Origin: RGIG6178 sp045118975
Lineage (GTDB): Bacteria > Bacillota_I > Bacilli_A > RFN20 > DUOF01
Reading direction: 5' to 3'
NCBI GenBank assembly: GCA_045118975.1
Contig: JBGVCT010000016.1
Coordinates: 62,001-126,000, forward strand
DNA: 64,000 nucleotides
Under the pieces are notes generated by a model. That model was not told the DNA's origin. It searched no databases and saw nothing but the letters and a program-made list of their open reading frames with translations. A program made the translations under genes and the position numbers. Below, piece after piece: positions 16,754-25,617 of the stretch (within the stretch, counting starts at the first letter, position 1; each line of letters starts with the position of its first letter).

Positions 16754-18587
16754 TAAGGTTATAAAGGTTATAAAAGAGAATTCCTTTAATCAAGGGTGGA
16801 CACTTTTTGATAAGTGGGAATTTTCAGTGAGTAAAAATCATTTATTTCAAGAATATTCACTTGCTTCATTAATTGAACTTATAAATGGTGCTAGTGTTAT
16901 TAATCTTATATTGAAAGAAGCTTGTTTAGATGAAAATTTAGTTATAGCGTTAAATAGAGTTAGTCTAAATGTCAAAGTGAATGTGATATCTAGAAATGAA
17001 GAAATTGTTTCTACATATCCTGATTTAAAAATAGATAACTTAAGGATTGATGATAATTTAGATTTCAATTACATTGGAGTTATTGGTAAAGAAAATAAAA
17101 ATTTTATATTATTTGATAAGTATGTAGAAACTAATGATTTGATTAATAAGATATATTTTAATCATGAAGATATAAAAGAAGATTATTCTTTTTTTACTCA
17201 GGTGGCTAGGCTTATTATTGTGGATAAAAAAGGCGAAAGAGATTATTCACAATTAATTATGGAGGCAAATAAGGAAAAGATAGAGTGTATATATGTTGTA
17301 GATCCTAAATACTACAATAAAGATATCTTTTATTATGCTTTAACAAATAAACTGGATTTAGTATTAGCGGATGTTTTAAAAGAGGGAATAATACTTCAAA
17401 ATAAGAATGCTACATTATCTTGTTTAATAAAGACAAATAGTGGTAAATATACTACTTATCCTCTAGATGCTATGGACTCTTTTGTTAGAAATACTTACAA
17501 ATGTTTATTTTGTGATGATAATGCTAATATTGATAATATGCTTGATAGAGTATATTGTGTATCTAATGGAACAATTGAAAATTTTAGTTTGACGGATACA
17601 AAGGTTGTTTTTTGTGATGTTAAATTGAATTCAATTAGTGATTTTGTAAGTGAGAATTTTGATGATTCAATAAGTGAGGAACATAATAATTACTCTAATA
17701 AGGCATATAAGGTGGAATATCAATTTAATCTTATTCCTCCAACATTTGATAATACTTATAGTTTATCTAGTATTTATGATGAAGTGCATGAGTTAAAAAA
17801 AGAATGGGATGAAGTACAAACTCTTAAAGTGGATGAAATTAAAAGAGATTATGATGAAATCATGGAAGAGGATGTAGGTTTAATTGAGTTTATTGATAGT
17901 GGTGTCAAATTTGATGAAACATTAACAGGCATTATTGATGAGTGTAGGTATGAGGGATATTATAAATTAGTTAATAATGCTAAAGCTTTATTTGAAAACT
18001 ATAAGCGTTCATTACTTGTTAGATGTAAGGACATGTTTAATGCTGTTAATAAAGAAAACTTGAATTCTAAGTTTGATAAATTTGATGAAGAAATTGAAGG
18101 ATATAAAAATACTATTCAAGAGAAAAGAACCCTTATATTAGAAGGGATAGATGTAAATAGTAATAAAAGAAGTGTAGAGATATTAGAAAAGAAAGTGTCA
18201 GATTTATTAAGACTTAAAGCTAGCTTTGAAAGTAAGGCTAATACTATAAGAGATGATAAAGGGTTAGAAGTGTTTTTGGACAAGTGTAATGAAATTATCA
18301 ATAATGATAAGCAAATACAATCTATTTCAGATATTGTCAAAACAAAAGAGATTTCTAAAATGGCTAAGTTAAAGGCATTTATAGATAGTTATTTGTATTC
18401 AATAAATGCCTATATTGTAAATTGTCTTAATATTATAGATAGATTAAGAGATTTACATCTTCCTGAAAATTATCCTGTATATGAAAAGAATGGTGAAAGA
18501 TATATTGTTATTGATGATTTATATGAATATTATGACACTAAATGTTTGAGGGAAGAGTTTAACTTGAAGTGTATAGCAAGGAGATAG
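16743..18587 (+). CDS. uncharacterised protein with coiled-coil C-terminal half
   Basis: 614 residues, soluble, not recognised. The first 320 residues are mixed alpha/beta with a repeated feel of short strands and helices. From about residue 345 onward it is strongly charged and helical (KKEWDEVQTLKVDEIKRD, KEKDxx-like heptads), consistent with long coiled coils. The true start is ATG 16743 with GAGGGAAGA upstream; the longer frame lies wholly inside the AAA gene. The 11-bp overlap with the ATPase and 3-bp gap to the next gene imply fixed stoichiometry. It is a likely partner or substrate adaptor of the ATPase. Confidence 0.7.
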   Translation: MINSKVIKVIKENSFNQGWTLFDKWEFSVSKNHLFQEYSLASLIELINGASVINLILKEACLDENLVIALNRVSLNVKVNVISRNEEIVSTYPDLKIDNLRIDDNLDFNYIGVIGKENKNFILFDKYVETNDLINKIYFNHEDIKEDYSFFTQVARLIIVDKKGERDYSQLIMEANKEKIECIYVVDPKYYNKDIFYYALTNKLDLVLADVLKEGIILQNKNATLSCLIKTNSGKYTTYPLDAMDSFVRNTYKCLFCDDNANIDNMLDRVYCVSNGTIENFSLTDTKVVFCDVKLNSISDFVSENFDDSISEEHNNYSNKAYKVEYQFNLIPPTFDNTYSLSSIYDEVHELKKEWDEVQTLKVDEIKRDYDEIMEEDVGLIEFIDSGVKFDETLTGIIDECRYEGYYKLVNNAKALFENYKRSLLVRCKDMFNAVNKENLNSKFDKFDEEIEGYKNTIQEKRTLILEGIDVNSNKRSVEILEKKVSDLLRLKASFESKANTIRDDKGLEVFLDKCNEIINNDKQIQSISDIVKTKEISKMAKLKAFIDSYLYSINAYIVNCLNIIDRLRDLHLPENYPVYEKNGERYIVIDDLYEYYDTKCLREEFNLKCIARR

Positions 18588-18590
18588 TTT

Positions 18591-19331
18591 ATGAGTTGTG
18601 AGATTAGTGTGAAATCATTTAATCCTTTAGAGATTAAGGTAGATGGTTTTACTAGAGATGATGTTATTAATTTAGAAGGGGCAATTATATGTGCCCTAAA
18701 TCAAAAATTAGATAGATTAAGTGTTTTAACAAGAGGGTGTAATGTTTATTCTAGTGATGGTAATATTTTAATTAATGATGCCTATAATACTTCTTCTTGT
18801 CTACTTTCTTTATTAGAGACTTTAGGGTTCGATGTAAGAGAGATAGAGTGTGAGTTAAAAGGAAAAAATTATATAGTAAGTGATAAGCTTCTTTCTAGTT
18901 TAAGAAGTTTTGGCAACGATTATAAATTTAACCATAAGATTATAAATTGCGCTCTAACTCCTAGTGTTAAAGAAATTATTTCAAATAATAAGTTTAATGT
19001 TGATTTGGATCTTAGAGTTTTAGATATGATTTTGAATATCAAGCAAAATGGATGTTATATGGAACTTGCTAAGCAAGAAATTATAACAGATTATAAGGAT
19101 AATAAGTTTGTTAGTGAACTAAGGGGAGATATTATATCTTCTTCATTGAGTATAAATGAAGATTTATCTAACATTTTTAATGGGGTAAAGGAAAATTTAG
19201 TTAAGACTAATGAAATATTAAAAAACGCTACTGCTAGTATAATTGCCTATAGAGCTAAGCAAATGGGATACTCTATAAAAGAAGTTAGAAATGGTAATAA
19301 GATAGAGTTAGAACTTGTGAGGTGTGAATAA
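18591..19331 (+). CDS. uncharacterised protein of the AAA-DUF2997 operon
   Basis: 246 residues, no membrane segment, not recognised. By position it may correspond to the DUF1257 (Ycf35-like) partner that often accompanies DUF2997 and Ycf46-like ATPases, but only the short N-terminus and the C-terminal YRAKQMGYSIKEVRNGNKIELEL hint at this and similarity is weak. AAGGAGATAG precedes the ATG. It shares a base with the DUF2997 start. Confidence 0.6.
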   Translation: MSCEISVKSFNPLEIKVDGFTRDDVINLEGAIICALNQKLDRLSVLTRGCNVYSSDGNILINDAYNTSSCLLSLLETLGFDVREIECELKGKNYIVSDKLLSSLRSFGNDYKFNHKIINCALTPSVKEIISNNKFNVDLDLRVLDMILNIKQNGCYMELAKQEIITDYKDNKFVSELRGDIISSSLSINEDLSNIFNGVKENLVKTNEILKNATASIIAYRAKQMGYSIKEVRNGNKIELELVRCE

Positions 19332-19534
19332 TGGGAGAAAAGAAAATTCTTATTAGTATAGATGAAAATGGTAATTGTGATGCTGAAACTTTTGGAATAT
19401 ATGGTAGCGAGTGTATAAGTGAGTTAGATAAGCTTTTAAAGGAATTATCACTACAAACTAAAACTAATAAAAAAGATGATTTTTATAAGGAAACAAAGCT
19501 TATTAATAATGGTGTAAGGATTAATAATCAATGA
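19331..19534 (+). CDS. DUF2997 family protein
   Basis: 67 residues. KKILISIDENGN, then the conserved G-x-x-C segment (IYGSEC), ISELDKLLKEL and DDFYKE, match the DUF2997 pattern (short strands, one Cys, one helix, then a K-x-x-FY motif). Its role is unknown. In other bacteria this family commonly travels with DUF1257 and AAA ATPases, which fits the operon seen here. It overlaps both neighbours by a few bases. Confidence 0.8.
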   Translation: MGEKKILISIDENGNCDAETFGIYGSECISELDKLLKELSLQTKTNKKDDFYKETKLINNGVRINNQ

Positions 19535-20100
19535 TTGGGATATATAAAATAAAGATAGTAAATAATGAGCATTTATATGGTAAGGGAAAGAGATTATTAA
19601 TATTTTTAAAAGGGTGCTCTATTCATTGCAAGGGATGTATAAACAAACATCTTTGGTCATTTGAGGATGCAATATTTATGGATGAAAAAGAAATAGTTGC
19701 TCTTGCTATTAAAGAAAATGTAGAGGGTATTACTTTGCATGGGGGAGAACCTCTTGATCAGGCTAAATCTTTATATAATCTTGTTAAAATGGTTAAGGAT
19801 AACAAAATGAGTGTTATTTTATTTACTGGATATAAAAAGTTAGAGTTAGATAAAATACAAAAAAAGATTTGGGATATTTCAGATATTGTTATCTCTGGAA
19901 GATTTGTAATGAGTAAAAGAAATGTTTCTTTACAATTTAGGGGAAGTAGTAATCAAAGAGTGTATGTTCATAAGGGAATATATAAAGGGTATAGAATAAA
20001 AGATGATAAGACGGTTACTTTATTAACTTTAGATGAAAAAGGAAATTTAGATATTAATGGTTTTATAACTGGTGATATTTTGAAGATAATTGGTAATTAA
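19531..20100 (+). CDS. radical SAM 4Fe-4S protein (NrdG-like activase)
   Basis: 189 residues. The cluster motif C29-x3-C33-x2-C36 (GCSIHCKGC) is followed by GITLHGGEPLDQ, as in anaerobic ribonucleotide reductase activases and related short radical-SAM proteins. It uses SAM and a reduced 4Fe-4S cluster to generate a radical. No glycyl-radical enzyme lies nearby, so the target is probably a partner in this operon or a small molecule. It starts 4 bp inside the DUF2997 gene and is the last gene before the terminator at 20102. Confidence 0.88.
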   Translation: MIGIYKIKIVNNEHLYGKGKRLLIFLKGCSIHCKGCINKHLWSFEDAIFMDEKEIVALAIKENVEGITLHGGEPLDQAKSLYNLVKMVKDNKMSVILFTGYKKLELDKIQKKIWDISDIVISGRFVMSKRNVSLQFRGSSNQRVYVHKGIYKGYRIKDDKTVTLLTLDEKGNLDINGFITGDILKIIGN

Positions 20101-20101
20101 G

Positions 20102-20124
20102 GTAAGTGAGGAGACTTGCTTTTT
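20102..20124 (+). terminator. intrinsic terminator
   Basis: GTAAGT / ACTTGC stem with a 6-nt loop, followed by five T. It closes the AAA-radical SAM operon two bases after its last stop codon. Confidence 0.7.
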
Positions 20125-20194
20125 ATATTGAATTTATTGAGGCGAAAAATTGAAAATGGTAGAATTGTTGTATGCGTTTTGTTAGGAGAAAAAT

Positions 20195-21049
20195 ATGAAA
20201 GAATTAAAAGAAAATAGAGTGGCTAGTTTTATTGTTATAGCATTTGTATATATAATGGCAATTATTGCTGGTGTAATTACATATAGAGCATTAAATTTTT
20301 CTTGGTGGGTTTCACTTTTGATTGCAGATTTAGTGTCTACAACGTTAACATTTATATTTAGTTTGATCTTTAAAAATGCTTCAGTTTATGATCCTTATTG
20401 GAGTGTTCAACCATTAGTTATATTAATAGCTTTTGCTTTTAGTGAAAACATTACTTCATATGGATTACTTTTATTAGTTGTAGTATCAATATGGGCTATA
20501 AGATTAACTGCCAATTGGGCATATACATTTAAAAATCTTACTTGCCAAGATTGGCGATACACAATGCTAAATGAAACAACCGGAAAATTTTATCCTCTTA
20601 TTAACTTTATTGGTATACATATGGTTCCTACTGTTATTGTGTATGCTTGTACTTTACCTGGAGTATATGCTCTTAGAGAGGGAATAAGCGCGAATGTATT
20701 AAGTGTAGTATTTTTATGTCTTTCTCTTGTGGCAATTATTATTCAAGGTACTTCAGATATTCAAATGCATAAGTTTAGAAAACACAAAGATTCTACATTT
20801 ATACATACTGGTCTTTGGAAATATTCACGCCATCCAAATTATCTTGGAGAGATTCTAATGTGGTGGGGAATTGGTTTATCTGTTGTTAGCGCTAGTTATG
20901 GCAATTATTATCTTCTTATTGGTGCTATAGCAAATACTATTTTATTTTTAACAGTGAGCATTCCAATGGCTGATAAAAGACAATCTCACAAAGAAGGTTT
21001 TGAAGAATACAAAAAGCAAACAAGAATGCTTTTGCCAATAAAAAAATAA
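20195..21049 (+). CDS. DUF1295 membrane protein (steroid 5-alpha-reductase-like fold)
   Basis: 284 residues, about seven membrane helices. The C-terminal signature HTGLWKYSRHPNYLGEILMWWG is the hallmark of DUF1295 and of isoprenylcysteine methyltransferase-like enzymes, which bind NADPH or SAM at the membrane. The substrate is unknown. TTAGGAG precedes the ATG. It is a single-gene unit that ends at a terminator shared with the convergent operon. Confidence 0.85.
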   Translation: MKELKENRVASFIVIAFVYIMAIIAGVITYRALNFSWWVSLLIADLVSTTLTFIFSLIFKNASVYDPYWSVQPLVILIAFAFSENITSYGLLLLVVVSIWAIRLTANWAYTFKNLTCQDWRYTMLNETTGKFYPLINFIGIHMVPTVIVYACTLPGVYALREGISANVLSVVFLCLSLVAIIIQGTSDIQMHKFRKHKDSTFIHTGLWKYSRHPNYLGEILMWWGIGLSVVSASYGNYYLLIGAIANTILFLTVSIPMADKRQSHKEGFEEYKKQTRMLLPIKK

Positions 21050-21135
21050 AGAAGATTCTAATTTTAATCATTTAAGCAAACTAAATGTTGAAGTGGTTTC
21101 TAGTAAACTAAAAAAACACAAATAAAAGATAATTA

Positions 21136-21163
21136 TAAAAAGGTGCTACTTTGCACCTTTTTT
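21136..21163. terminator. bidirectional intrinsic terminator
   Basis: AGGTGC / GCACCT stem with A-run on the left and T-run on the right. The stop codon of the minus-strand aminotransferase lies inside the hairpin. Confidence 0.85.
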
Positions 21164-22084
21164 ATTTAATAAATAACAAATATTAAATCTATTAGTTATG
21201 TCCTCTTTTGTTACTAACATGAATAATCCACCTTTAGGTATGTATTTATAAGTGAAGTTATTATCATCTAGATATTTGATACTTTTATCTAATAAATTTT
21301 TATATTCTTTTGATTTTTCTTTTAGCAATTCTTTTAAGTTGTTGTTTTTTAAATAATCTAAGACAACAAATTGAATAAATCCATTAGTACATAAATCTAT
21401 TTTCTTAATTAGATATAATTTATCTATTGTTTTTTTATTTGAAATGATATATCCAACGCTGAAACAAGGAGATATATATTTAGAGAAACTAGATATGTAT
21501 ATTACATGGTTATTATCTAATTCATATAACTTTTTATATTGATTGTTTTCATATGATATAAGACTGTATGGATCATCTTCGATTACTATAATATTTTTAT
21601 CTTTTATGGCATCAATAAATTTCTCTCTTATATCATTATCCCAACTAATACCTGAAGGATTATTAAATGTGGGTATTACATATATCATTTTTGGATTATA
21701 TTTTTCTATCTTTAATTTTAAATCTTCAATATCTATCCCAATAGTATTTACTTTAACTCTAATAATATTTAATTTTTTTAAATGAAATATTTCTTCTGCT
21801 CCAAAATAAGTATTTTCCTCTATTAAAATAGTATCATTTTCCCTAAGCAAACCAGTAATAATTTGAAGCGATTGACTACTTGAATTTGTGATTAAAACAT
21901 CATGATATGAAACACTATCAATATCTGTAAATTTTACTATTTCTTTACGTAACTCTTTAATCCCTTTACTTGATACATAATTGTAATCAAAGTTGCCATT
22001 TATAACATTATTAATACTAGTATTTATAAGCTCTTTGTCGATAATATTATGTAATCCACTAGAGTAATCTATCTCTTCTTGCAT
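21146..22084 (-). CDS. PLP-dependent class I aminotransferase, C-terminally truncated
   Basis: 312 residues of the MocR/2-aminoadipate aminotransferase-like class. Visible are FNNPSG, EDDPYS and the PLP lysine in SSFSKYI. The chain stops right after the helix preceding the conserved PG-x-x-F and N-x-x-R-L-x-F segment, about 50 residues short of the family end. Its TAG lies inside the terminator hairpin and the last codons come from the stem. This suggests a 3' deletion; a functional short form is less likely. It starts 16 bp inside the methyltransferase gene and is last in the operon. Confidence 0.78.
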   Translation of the reverse strand: MQEEIDYSSGLHNIIDKELINTSINNVINGNFDYNYVSSKGIKELRKEIVKFTDIDSVSYHDVLITNSSSQSLQIITGLLRENDTILIEENTYFGAEEIFHLKKLNIIRVKVNTIGIDIEDLKLKIEKYNPKMIYVIPTFNNPSGISWDNDIREKFIDAIKDKNIIVIEDDPYSLISYENNQYKKLYELDNNHVIYISSFSKYISPCFSVGYIISNKKTIDKLYLIKKIDLCTNGFIQFVVLDYLKNNNLKELLKEKSKEYKNLLDKSIKYLDDNNFTYKYIPKGGLFMLVTKEDITNRFNICYLLNKKGAK

Positions 22085-22704
22085 ACATATACCCCACTTT
22101 TTCCATCTTCATATACTTCTATATCAAAATAAGGTAATAATATAGAAAAGAATCTCTCTCTAGATATATATTTGAATTTAGTGAAATGAGGTAAATGATT
22201 TTCTTTTATTTGAAGGTGATATACTTCATTATCTACTAGATAGGATATTTCTACATATGACTCATTATCTAAAGTATATTCTTTAATTAATGGTGTTTTA
22301 GGAGGCTTGTTTGTAAACGTATTAAAAATGAATACACCATTTTTATTAAACATTTTTGAAAATAAAGACATATCGATATCATCTAGATAATAATTAACAG
22401 CCTGCATACAAAATACTTTATCAAATTTCTCATTATTGCTCTTTATAAATTCATTTATATCTGAGTTATATACTTTAATCCCTAGTTTATCTAAATCATC
22501 TGGAATCATATCTTTTTCTTTATCTAAATAACTTACATAATTACTATACTTACTTAGCTCTTTGGTGAGTCTTCCATTGCCTCCACATAAGTCTAATATT
22601 TTATCATCTCTATTAATGTTTGCTTTATTTATTATGTGATCGCATCCTTTTAAAAAATATCTTTTATAGACACTTTCATATTCTTTGTAATGAGGGTATT
22701 TCAT
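22069..22704 (-). CDS. class I SAM-dependent methyltransferase
   Basis: 211 residues. Motif I is ILDLCGGNGRLTKEL, with YLDKEKDMI as the acidic loop and KVFCMQAVNYYL as motif IV. The substrate is unknown. AAAGGAG lies before the ATG. It overlaps the aldolase-like gene upstream by 4 bp and the aminotransferase downstream by 16 bp, so it is part of the coaC-coaB operon. Confidence 0.83.
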   Translation of the reverse strand: MKYPHYKEYESVYKRYFLKGCDHIINKANINRDDKILDLCGGNGRLTKELSKYSNYVSYLDKEKDMIPDDLDKLGIKVYNSDINEFIKSNNEKFDKVFCMQAVNYYLDDIDMSLFSKMFNKNGVFIFNTFTNKPPKTPLIKEYTLDNESYVEISYLVDNEVYHLQIKENHLPHFTKFKYISRERFFSILLPYFDIEVYEDGKSGVYVCKKR

Positions 22705-23369
22705 TTTATTAAATCTCCTTTCTTATTAAAAAGATAAAACACACCATGATTTTTAATGTTAAAAGATTTTGTGTTATCTCTTTTGCTATCTTTAATAGTG
22801 CCAGGGAAGGAATAATCAAAATATTGTAAAGTGTCATCGTATTCATGGTTTATATGAACAATTATTTCTACATTTTCATTTTCAAATAATGTTGCAAGTA
22901 ATGGGGCATTAAGTGAAGCTTTTTTATTTTTTACACTTACGATGTTGTTTATGTGATCTACATAATTAACATAAGCGTAGTCGTTTAAGTTTTCTTTGCC
23001 TCTAGTGGTAGTTATAAAACCTTTATTTGATTTAATAGCTACAGTTCCAAATAGGTATCTTTCTCCATATATCTTGTTTGATAGTTTATCTTTAAATAAA
23101 TCTATATAACTATAATATCTTTCTAGGTCTTTAAAGTTTATTTCACAAATGTTTTCTTTGATAGTGTGATAGTATTTATCATCTCTAGCATTAGTAATGA
23201 ATTCATCTATATCATTTATTTCTAATAAACTTTTTTCTTTTGTTAAACAATAATATTTGTTACTGTTCTTTAGTATTATGAATTGATATTTTTTCTCTAG
23301 TAATTCTTTATAGAAATGGTCTATACTTTCATTTAAATCTCTAATTTCTTGGACTAAATATTTAATCAT
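22701..23369 (-). CDS. class II aldolase/adducin-like protein
   Basis: 222 residues. The segment GFITTTRG, the following NAPLLATLFENE, VEIIVHINHEYD and late IKNHGVFYLF follow the outline of class II aldolases (fuculose-phosphate aldolase type), including two His positions that could bind zinc. The match is partial and the N-terminal 100 residues are not recognised, so the enzyme may be diverged. It overlaps coaB by 8 bp. Confidence 0.5.
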   Translation of the reverse strand: MIKYLVQEIRDLNESIDHFYKELLEKKYQFIILKNSNKYYCLTKEKSLLEINDIDEFITNARDDKYYHTIKENICEINFKDLERYYSYIDLFKDKLSNKIYGERYLFGTVAIKSNKGFITTTRGKENLNDYAYVNYVDHINNIVSVKNKKASLNAPLLATLFENENVEIIVHINHEYDDTLQYFDYSFPGTIKDSKRDNTKSFNIKNHGVFYLFNKKGDLIK

Positions 23370-24072
23370 TGTTTAACATCTCCCTTACTAGAGAAAATGC
23401 TATATTTTCTTTTGAATATATCTTTTTAAAATCATTTTTATTTTTAATGATATAACCAACATGATTACCGTTTCTAATCGAAGATAAGTCATTGGCTAAT
23501 ACTAAATTACAATTATTTTTAACTTTTAAATCATGGGCTACATTTATTAAGGTTTCTTCATTTACATCATCTAGTAATTTGAATCCTACTAGGTATGTTA
23601 AAGGAGATATGTCTTTAATCATTTTTATAACCTTAGGGGTTCTTTTTAATTTGATTATTAAGTTATCTTCATAAGAAGATATTTTATTATCTCTATTAAT
23701 GATTAAAGAATCATAATTGTCATTTAAAAGAAAGTCTTTATATTTATCTTCATTTGTTACATAGTCAACTGTATAATCACTTACTGCCATTGAGTGAATA
23801 AAGTAGTCAATTTTATTATTTGTTAATAGTTCTTTAGTTACATTTACTAAATCATTAGTGTCCATTATTTCTATTATCTCTACATTATCTTTTTTTGTTG
23901 GTTTTATGGATTTTTTATTACAAACATAATAAATTTTATATTCATCAGTTAGTGCATCACTAAATGCATCGCTAATCATGCTTCCAAGTTTTCCTGAAGA
24001 GGAATTAGTTATCTTTCTAACATTATCTATTCTTTCACTAGTACCTCCAGATGTTATCACTATCTTAATCAT
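23362..24072 (-). CDS. coaB: phosphopantothenate--cysteine ligase
   Basis: 236 residues. It joins cysteine to 4'-phosphopantothenate in coenzyme A synthesis. TSGGTSERIDNVRKITNSSSG at the N-terminus, SMAVSDY in the middle and the late LVGFKLL and NLVLANDLS segments are typical of CoaB. It is a stand-alone protein rather than a CoaBC fusion, as in streptococci. The start at 24072 follows AAGAGGTGAT. The gene overlaps coaC by 8 bp. Confidence 0.88.
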   Translation of the reverse strand: MIKIVITSGGTSERIDNVRKITNSSSGKLGSMISDAFSDALTDEYKIYYVCNKKSIKPTKKDNVEIIEIMDTNDLVNVTKELLTNNKIDYFIHSMAVSDYTVDYVTNEDKYKDFLLNDNYDSLIINRDNKISSYEDNLIIKLKRTPKVIKMIKDISPLTYLVGFKLLDDVNEETLINVAHDLKVKNNCNLVLANDLSSIRNGNHVGYIIKNKNDFKKIYSKENIAFSLVREMLNND

Positions 24073-24622
24073 TTTTATCACCTCTTAATATATTTTCTAA
24101 ATAGTTAATAATCGTTTCCTTTTTAGCTAATTTTCCTTTTCCTACATAACCACACGCTAAACTTCCTGTTTCTGGTTCAATGAATTTATATCCAAATTTT
24201 TTGAGTCTTGATATATTATCTTGAACTATAGGGTTTGAATACATATTATCGTTCATAGCGGGTGCTATAACTATTTGTGCTTTTGTTGCAAGTAGGGTGG
24301 TAGAAACTAAATCATCACCTAAACCGTATGAGAGTTTAGCAATCATATTTGCACTACATGGGGCAACTAAAACTAGATCTGAAGTTTGTGCAAGTTCTAT
24401 ATGTATCACTTCTTTTTTATATTCATGATTAAACATATCACTATAGACTTTATTTTTTGATAATGTTTCTAGTGTTAATGGGGTAATAAATTTAGTGGCA
24501 TTATTAGTCATAATAACATTAACATTAGCACCTTTATGCTTTAACACACTTATGATGTCACACACTTTATAGGCTGATATTCCTCCAGTAACGCAAATTA
24601 AAATATTTTTATTTTTAAACAT
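24065..24622 (-). CDS. coaC: phosphopantothenoylcysteine decarboxylase
   Basis: 185 residues, flavin-dependent decarboxylase of the HFCD family. ICVTGGISAYK binds FMN, HIELAQTSDLVLVAPCSANM carries the catalytic His region, and APAMNDNMYSNP plus LACGYVGKG (with the active-site Cys) match CoaC. It makes 4'-phosphopantetheine. The start at 24622 follows CAGGAGATGATTAT. It is the first gene of a five-gene minus-strand operon, divergent from a LysR gene across about 90 bp. Confidence 0.92.
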   Translation of the reverse strand: MFKNKNILICVTGGISAYKVCDIISVLKHKGANVNVIMTNNATKFITPLTLETLSKNKVYSDMFNHEYKKEVIHIELAQTSDLVLVAPCSANMIAKLSYGLGDDLVSTTLLATKAQIVIAPAMNDNMYSNPIVQDNISRLKKFGYKFIEPETGSLACGYVGKGKLAKKETIINYLENILRGDKND

Positions 24623-24661
24623 ATAATCATCTCCTGACACTTTGATTTTATGATTATGCCG

Positions 24662-24691
24662 TTGATAAGTAAAATATATATATGTTATGAT
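24662..24691 (+). promoter_or_regulatory. promoter of the LysR gene
   Basis: TTGATA (24662-24667), 18 bp, TATGAT (24686-24691). The spacing to the ATG at 24712 leaves only a short leader. Confidence 0.5.
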
Positions 24692-24693
24692 GA

Positions 24694-24712
24694 TTATAAG
24701 AGGTGCTTATAA
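24694..24712 (+). promoter_or_regulatory. perfect palindrome over the LysR ribosome site
   Basis: TTATAAG-AGGTG-CTTATAA is a perfect 7-bp inverted repeat whose 5-bp spacer is part of the ribosome site and whose last base is the A of the ATG. It fits the T-N11-A dyad bound by LysR proteins and so autoregulation. Confidence 0.55.
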
Positions 24713-25602
24713 TGGATATCGATTTAGATTTATATAAAATATTTTATACAGTAGCTAAACACAAACATATGACTAAAGCAAGTGAGGAGTTATATATTTC
24801 TCAACCAGCCATATCTCAAAGTATAAAAAAACTAGAGGAACAATTAGGAGGAACTTTATTCATCCGTAGTAATAAGGGAATGGAATTAACTGCAGAGGGT
24901 AAGATGTTTTATGAGCATATAAAAGGAGCAATGGAACTTATATCTAATGCTGAAAATGAATTTTCTTCATTTAAAGGATTAGAAAAAGGGGAAATAAAAA
25001 TAGGATGTTCATCTACACTAACTAAACTTGTTCTTTTAGATTCAATTAAAGAGTTTCATAAGAAGTACCCTGGAGTAAATATAACTATCGTTAATGATTT
25101 AACTAGTGATTTAATTAATAGTCTAAAACTTGGTAAACTTGATATTGTTATTTTTAATGAAAGTAATATAAAAGAGAGTAATTTATCATTAGTTAAGCTG
25201 AAGGAGTTAAAACAAGGTTTTATATATAACAAAGAGTATTTCAAGGATGATATAAAGTCGTTATCTGATTTGAATAATTATCCTTTGATACTTCAAAAAG
25301 AGGAATCTAATTCTAGAAAGTTATTAGATTATGTGGCTGGTAAAAATGACGTTAAACTAATTCCATCAATGGAAGTTGTGAGCCAAGACTTAATTGTGGA
25401 GTTTACTAATATAGGTTTAGGGATTGGTTTTTCTATTATTGACTTAGCAAAGAAGAATCATCCACACTTAGAAGAATTAAAAATAAATAATCAAATTCCT
25501 AATTTAAATGTTTACCTAGCAAGCAATAAGAATATATCACTTACCTTTGCTAGTAAAATGTTTATAAACTATTTAAATAAAACAATTGATGTGGTTAAAT
25601 GA
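24712..25602 (+). CDS. LysR family transcriptional regulator
   Basis: 296 residues. The N-terminal HTH (YTVAKHKHMTKASEELY, then ISQPAISQSIKKLEEQLG) and the FIRSNKGMELTAEG wing are textbook LysR, followed by the periplasmic-binding-protein-like effector domain. It is divergent from coaC, so it is likely to control that operon and itself through the palindrome at 24694-24712. The inducer is unknown. Confidence 0.92.
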   Translation: MDIDLDLYKIFYTVAKHKHMTKASEELYISQPAISQSIKKLEEQLGGTLFIRSNKGMELTAEGKMFYEHIKGAMELISNAENEFSSFKGLEKGEIKIGCSSTLTKLVLLDSIKEFHKKYPGVNITIVNDLTSDLINSLKLGKLDIVIFNESNIKESNLSLVKLKELKQGFIYNKEYFKDDIKSLSDLNNYPLILQKEESNSRKLLDYVAGKNDVKLIPSMEVVSQDLIVEFTNIGLGIGFSIIDLAKKNHPHLEELKINNQIPNLNVYLASNKNISLTFASKMFINYLNKTIDVVK

Positions 25603-25617
25603 ATTTAGGTGATTTAA

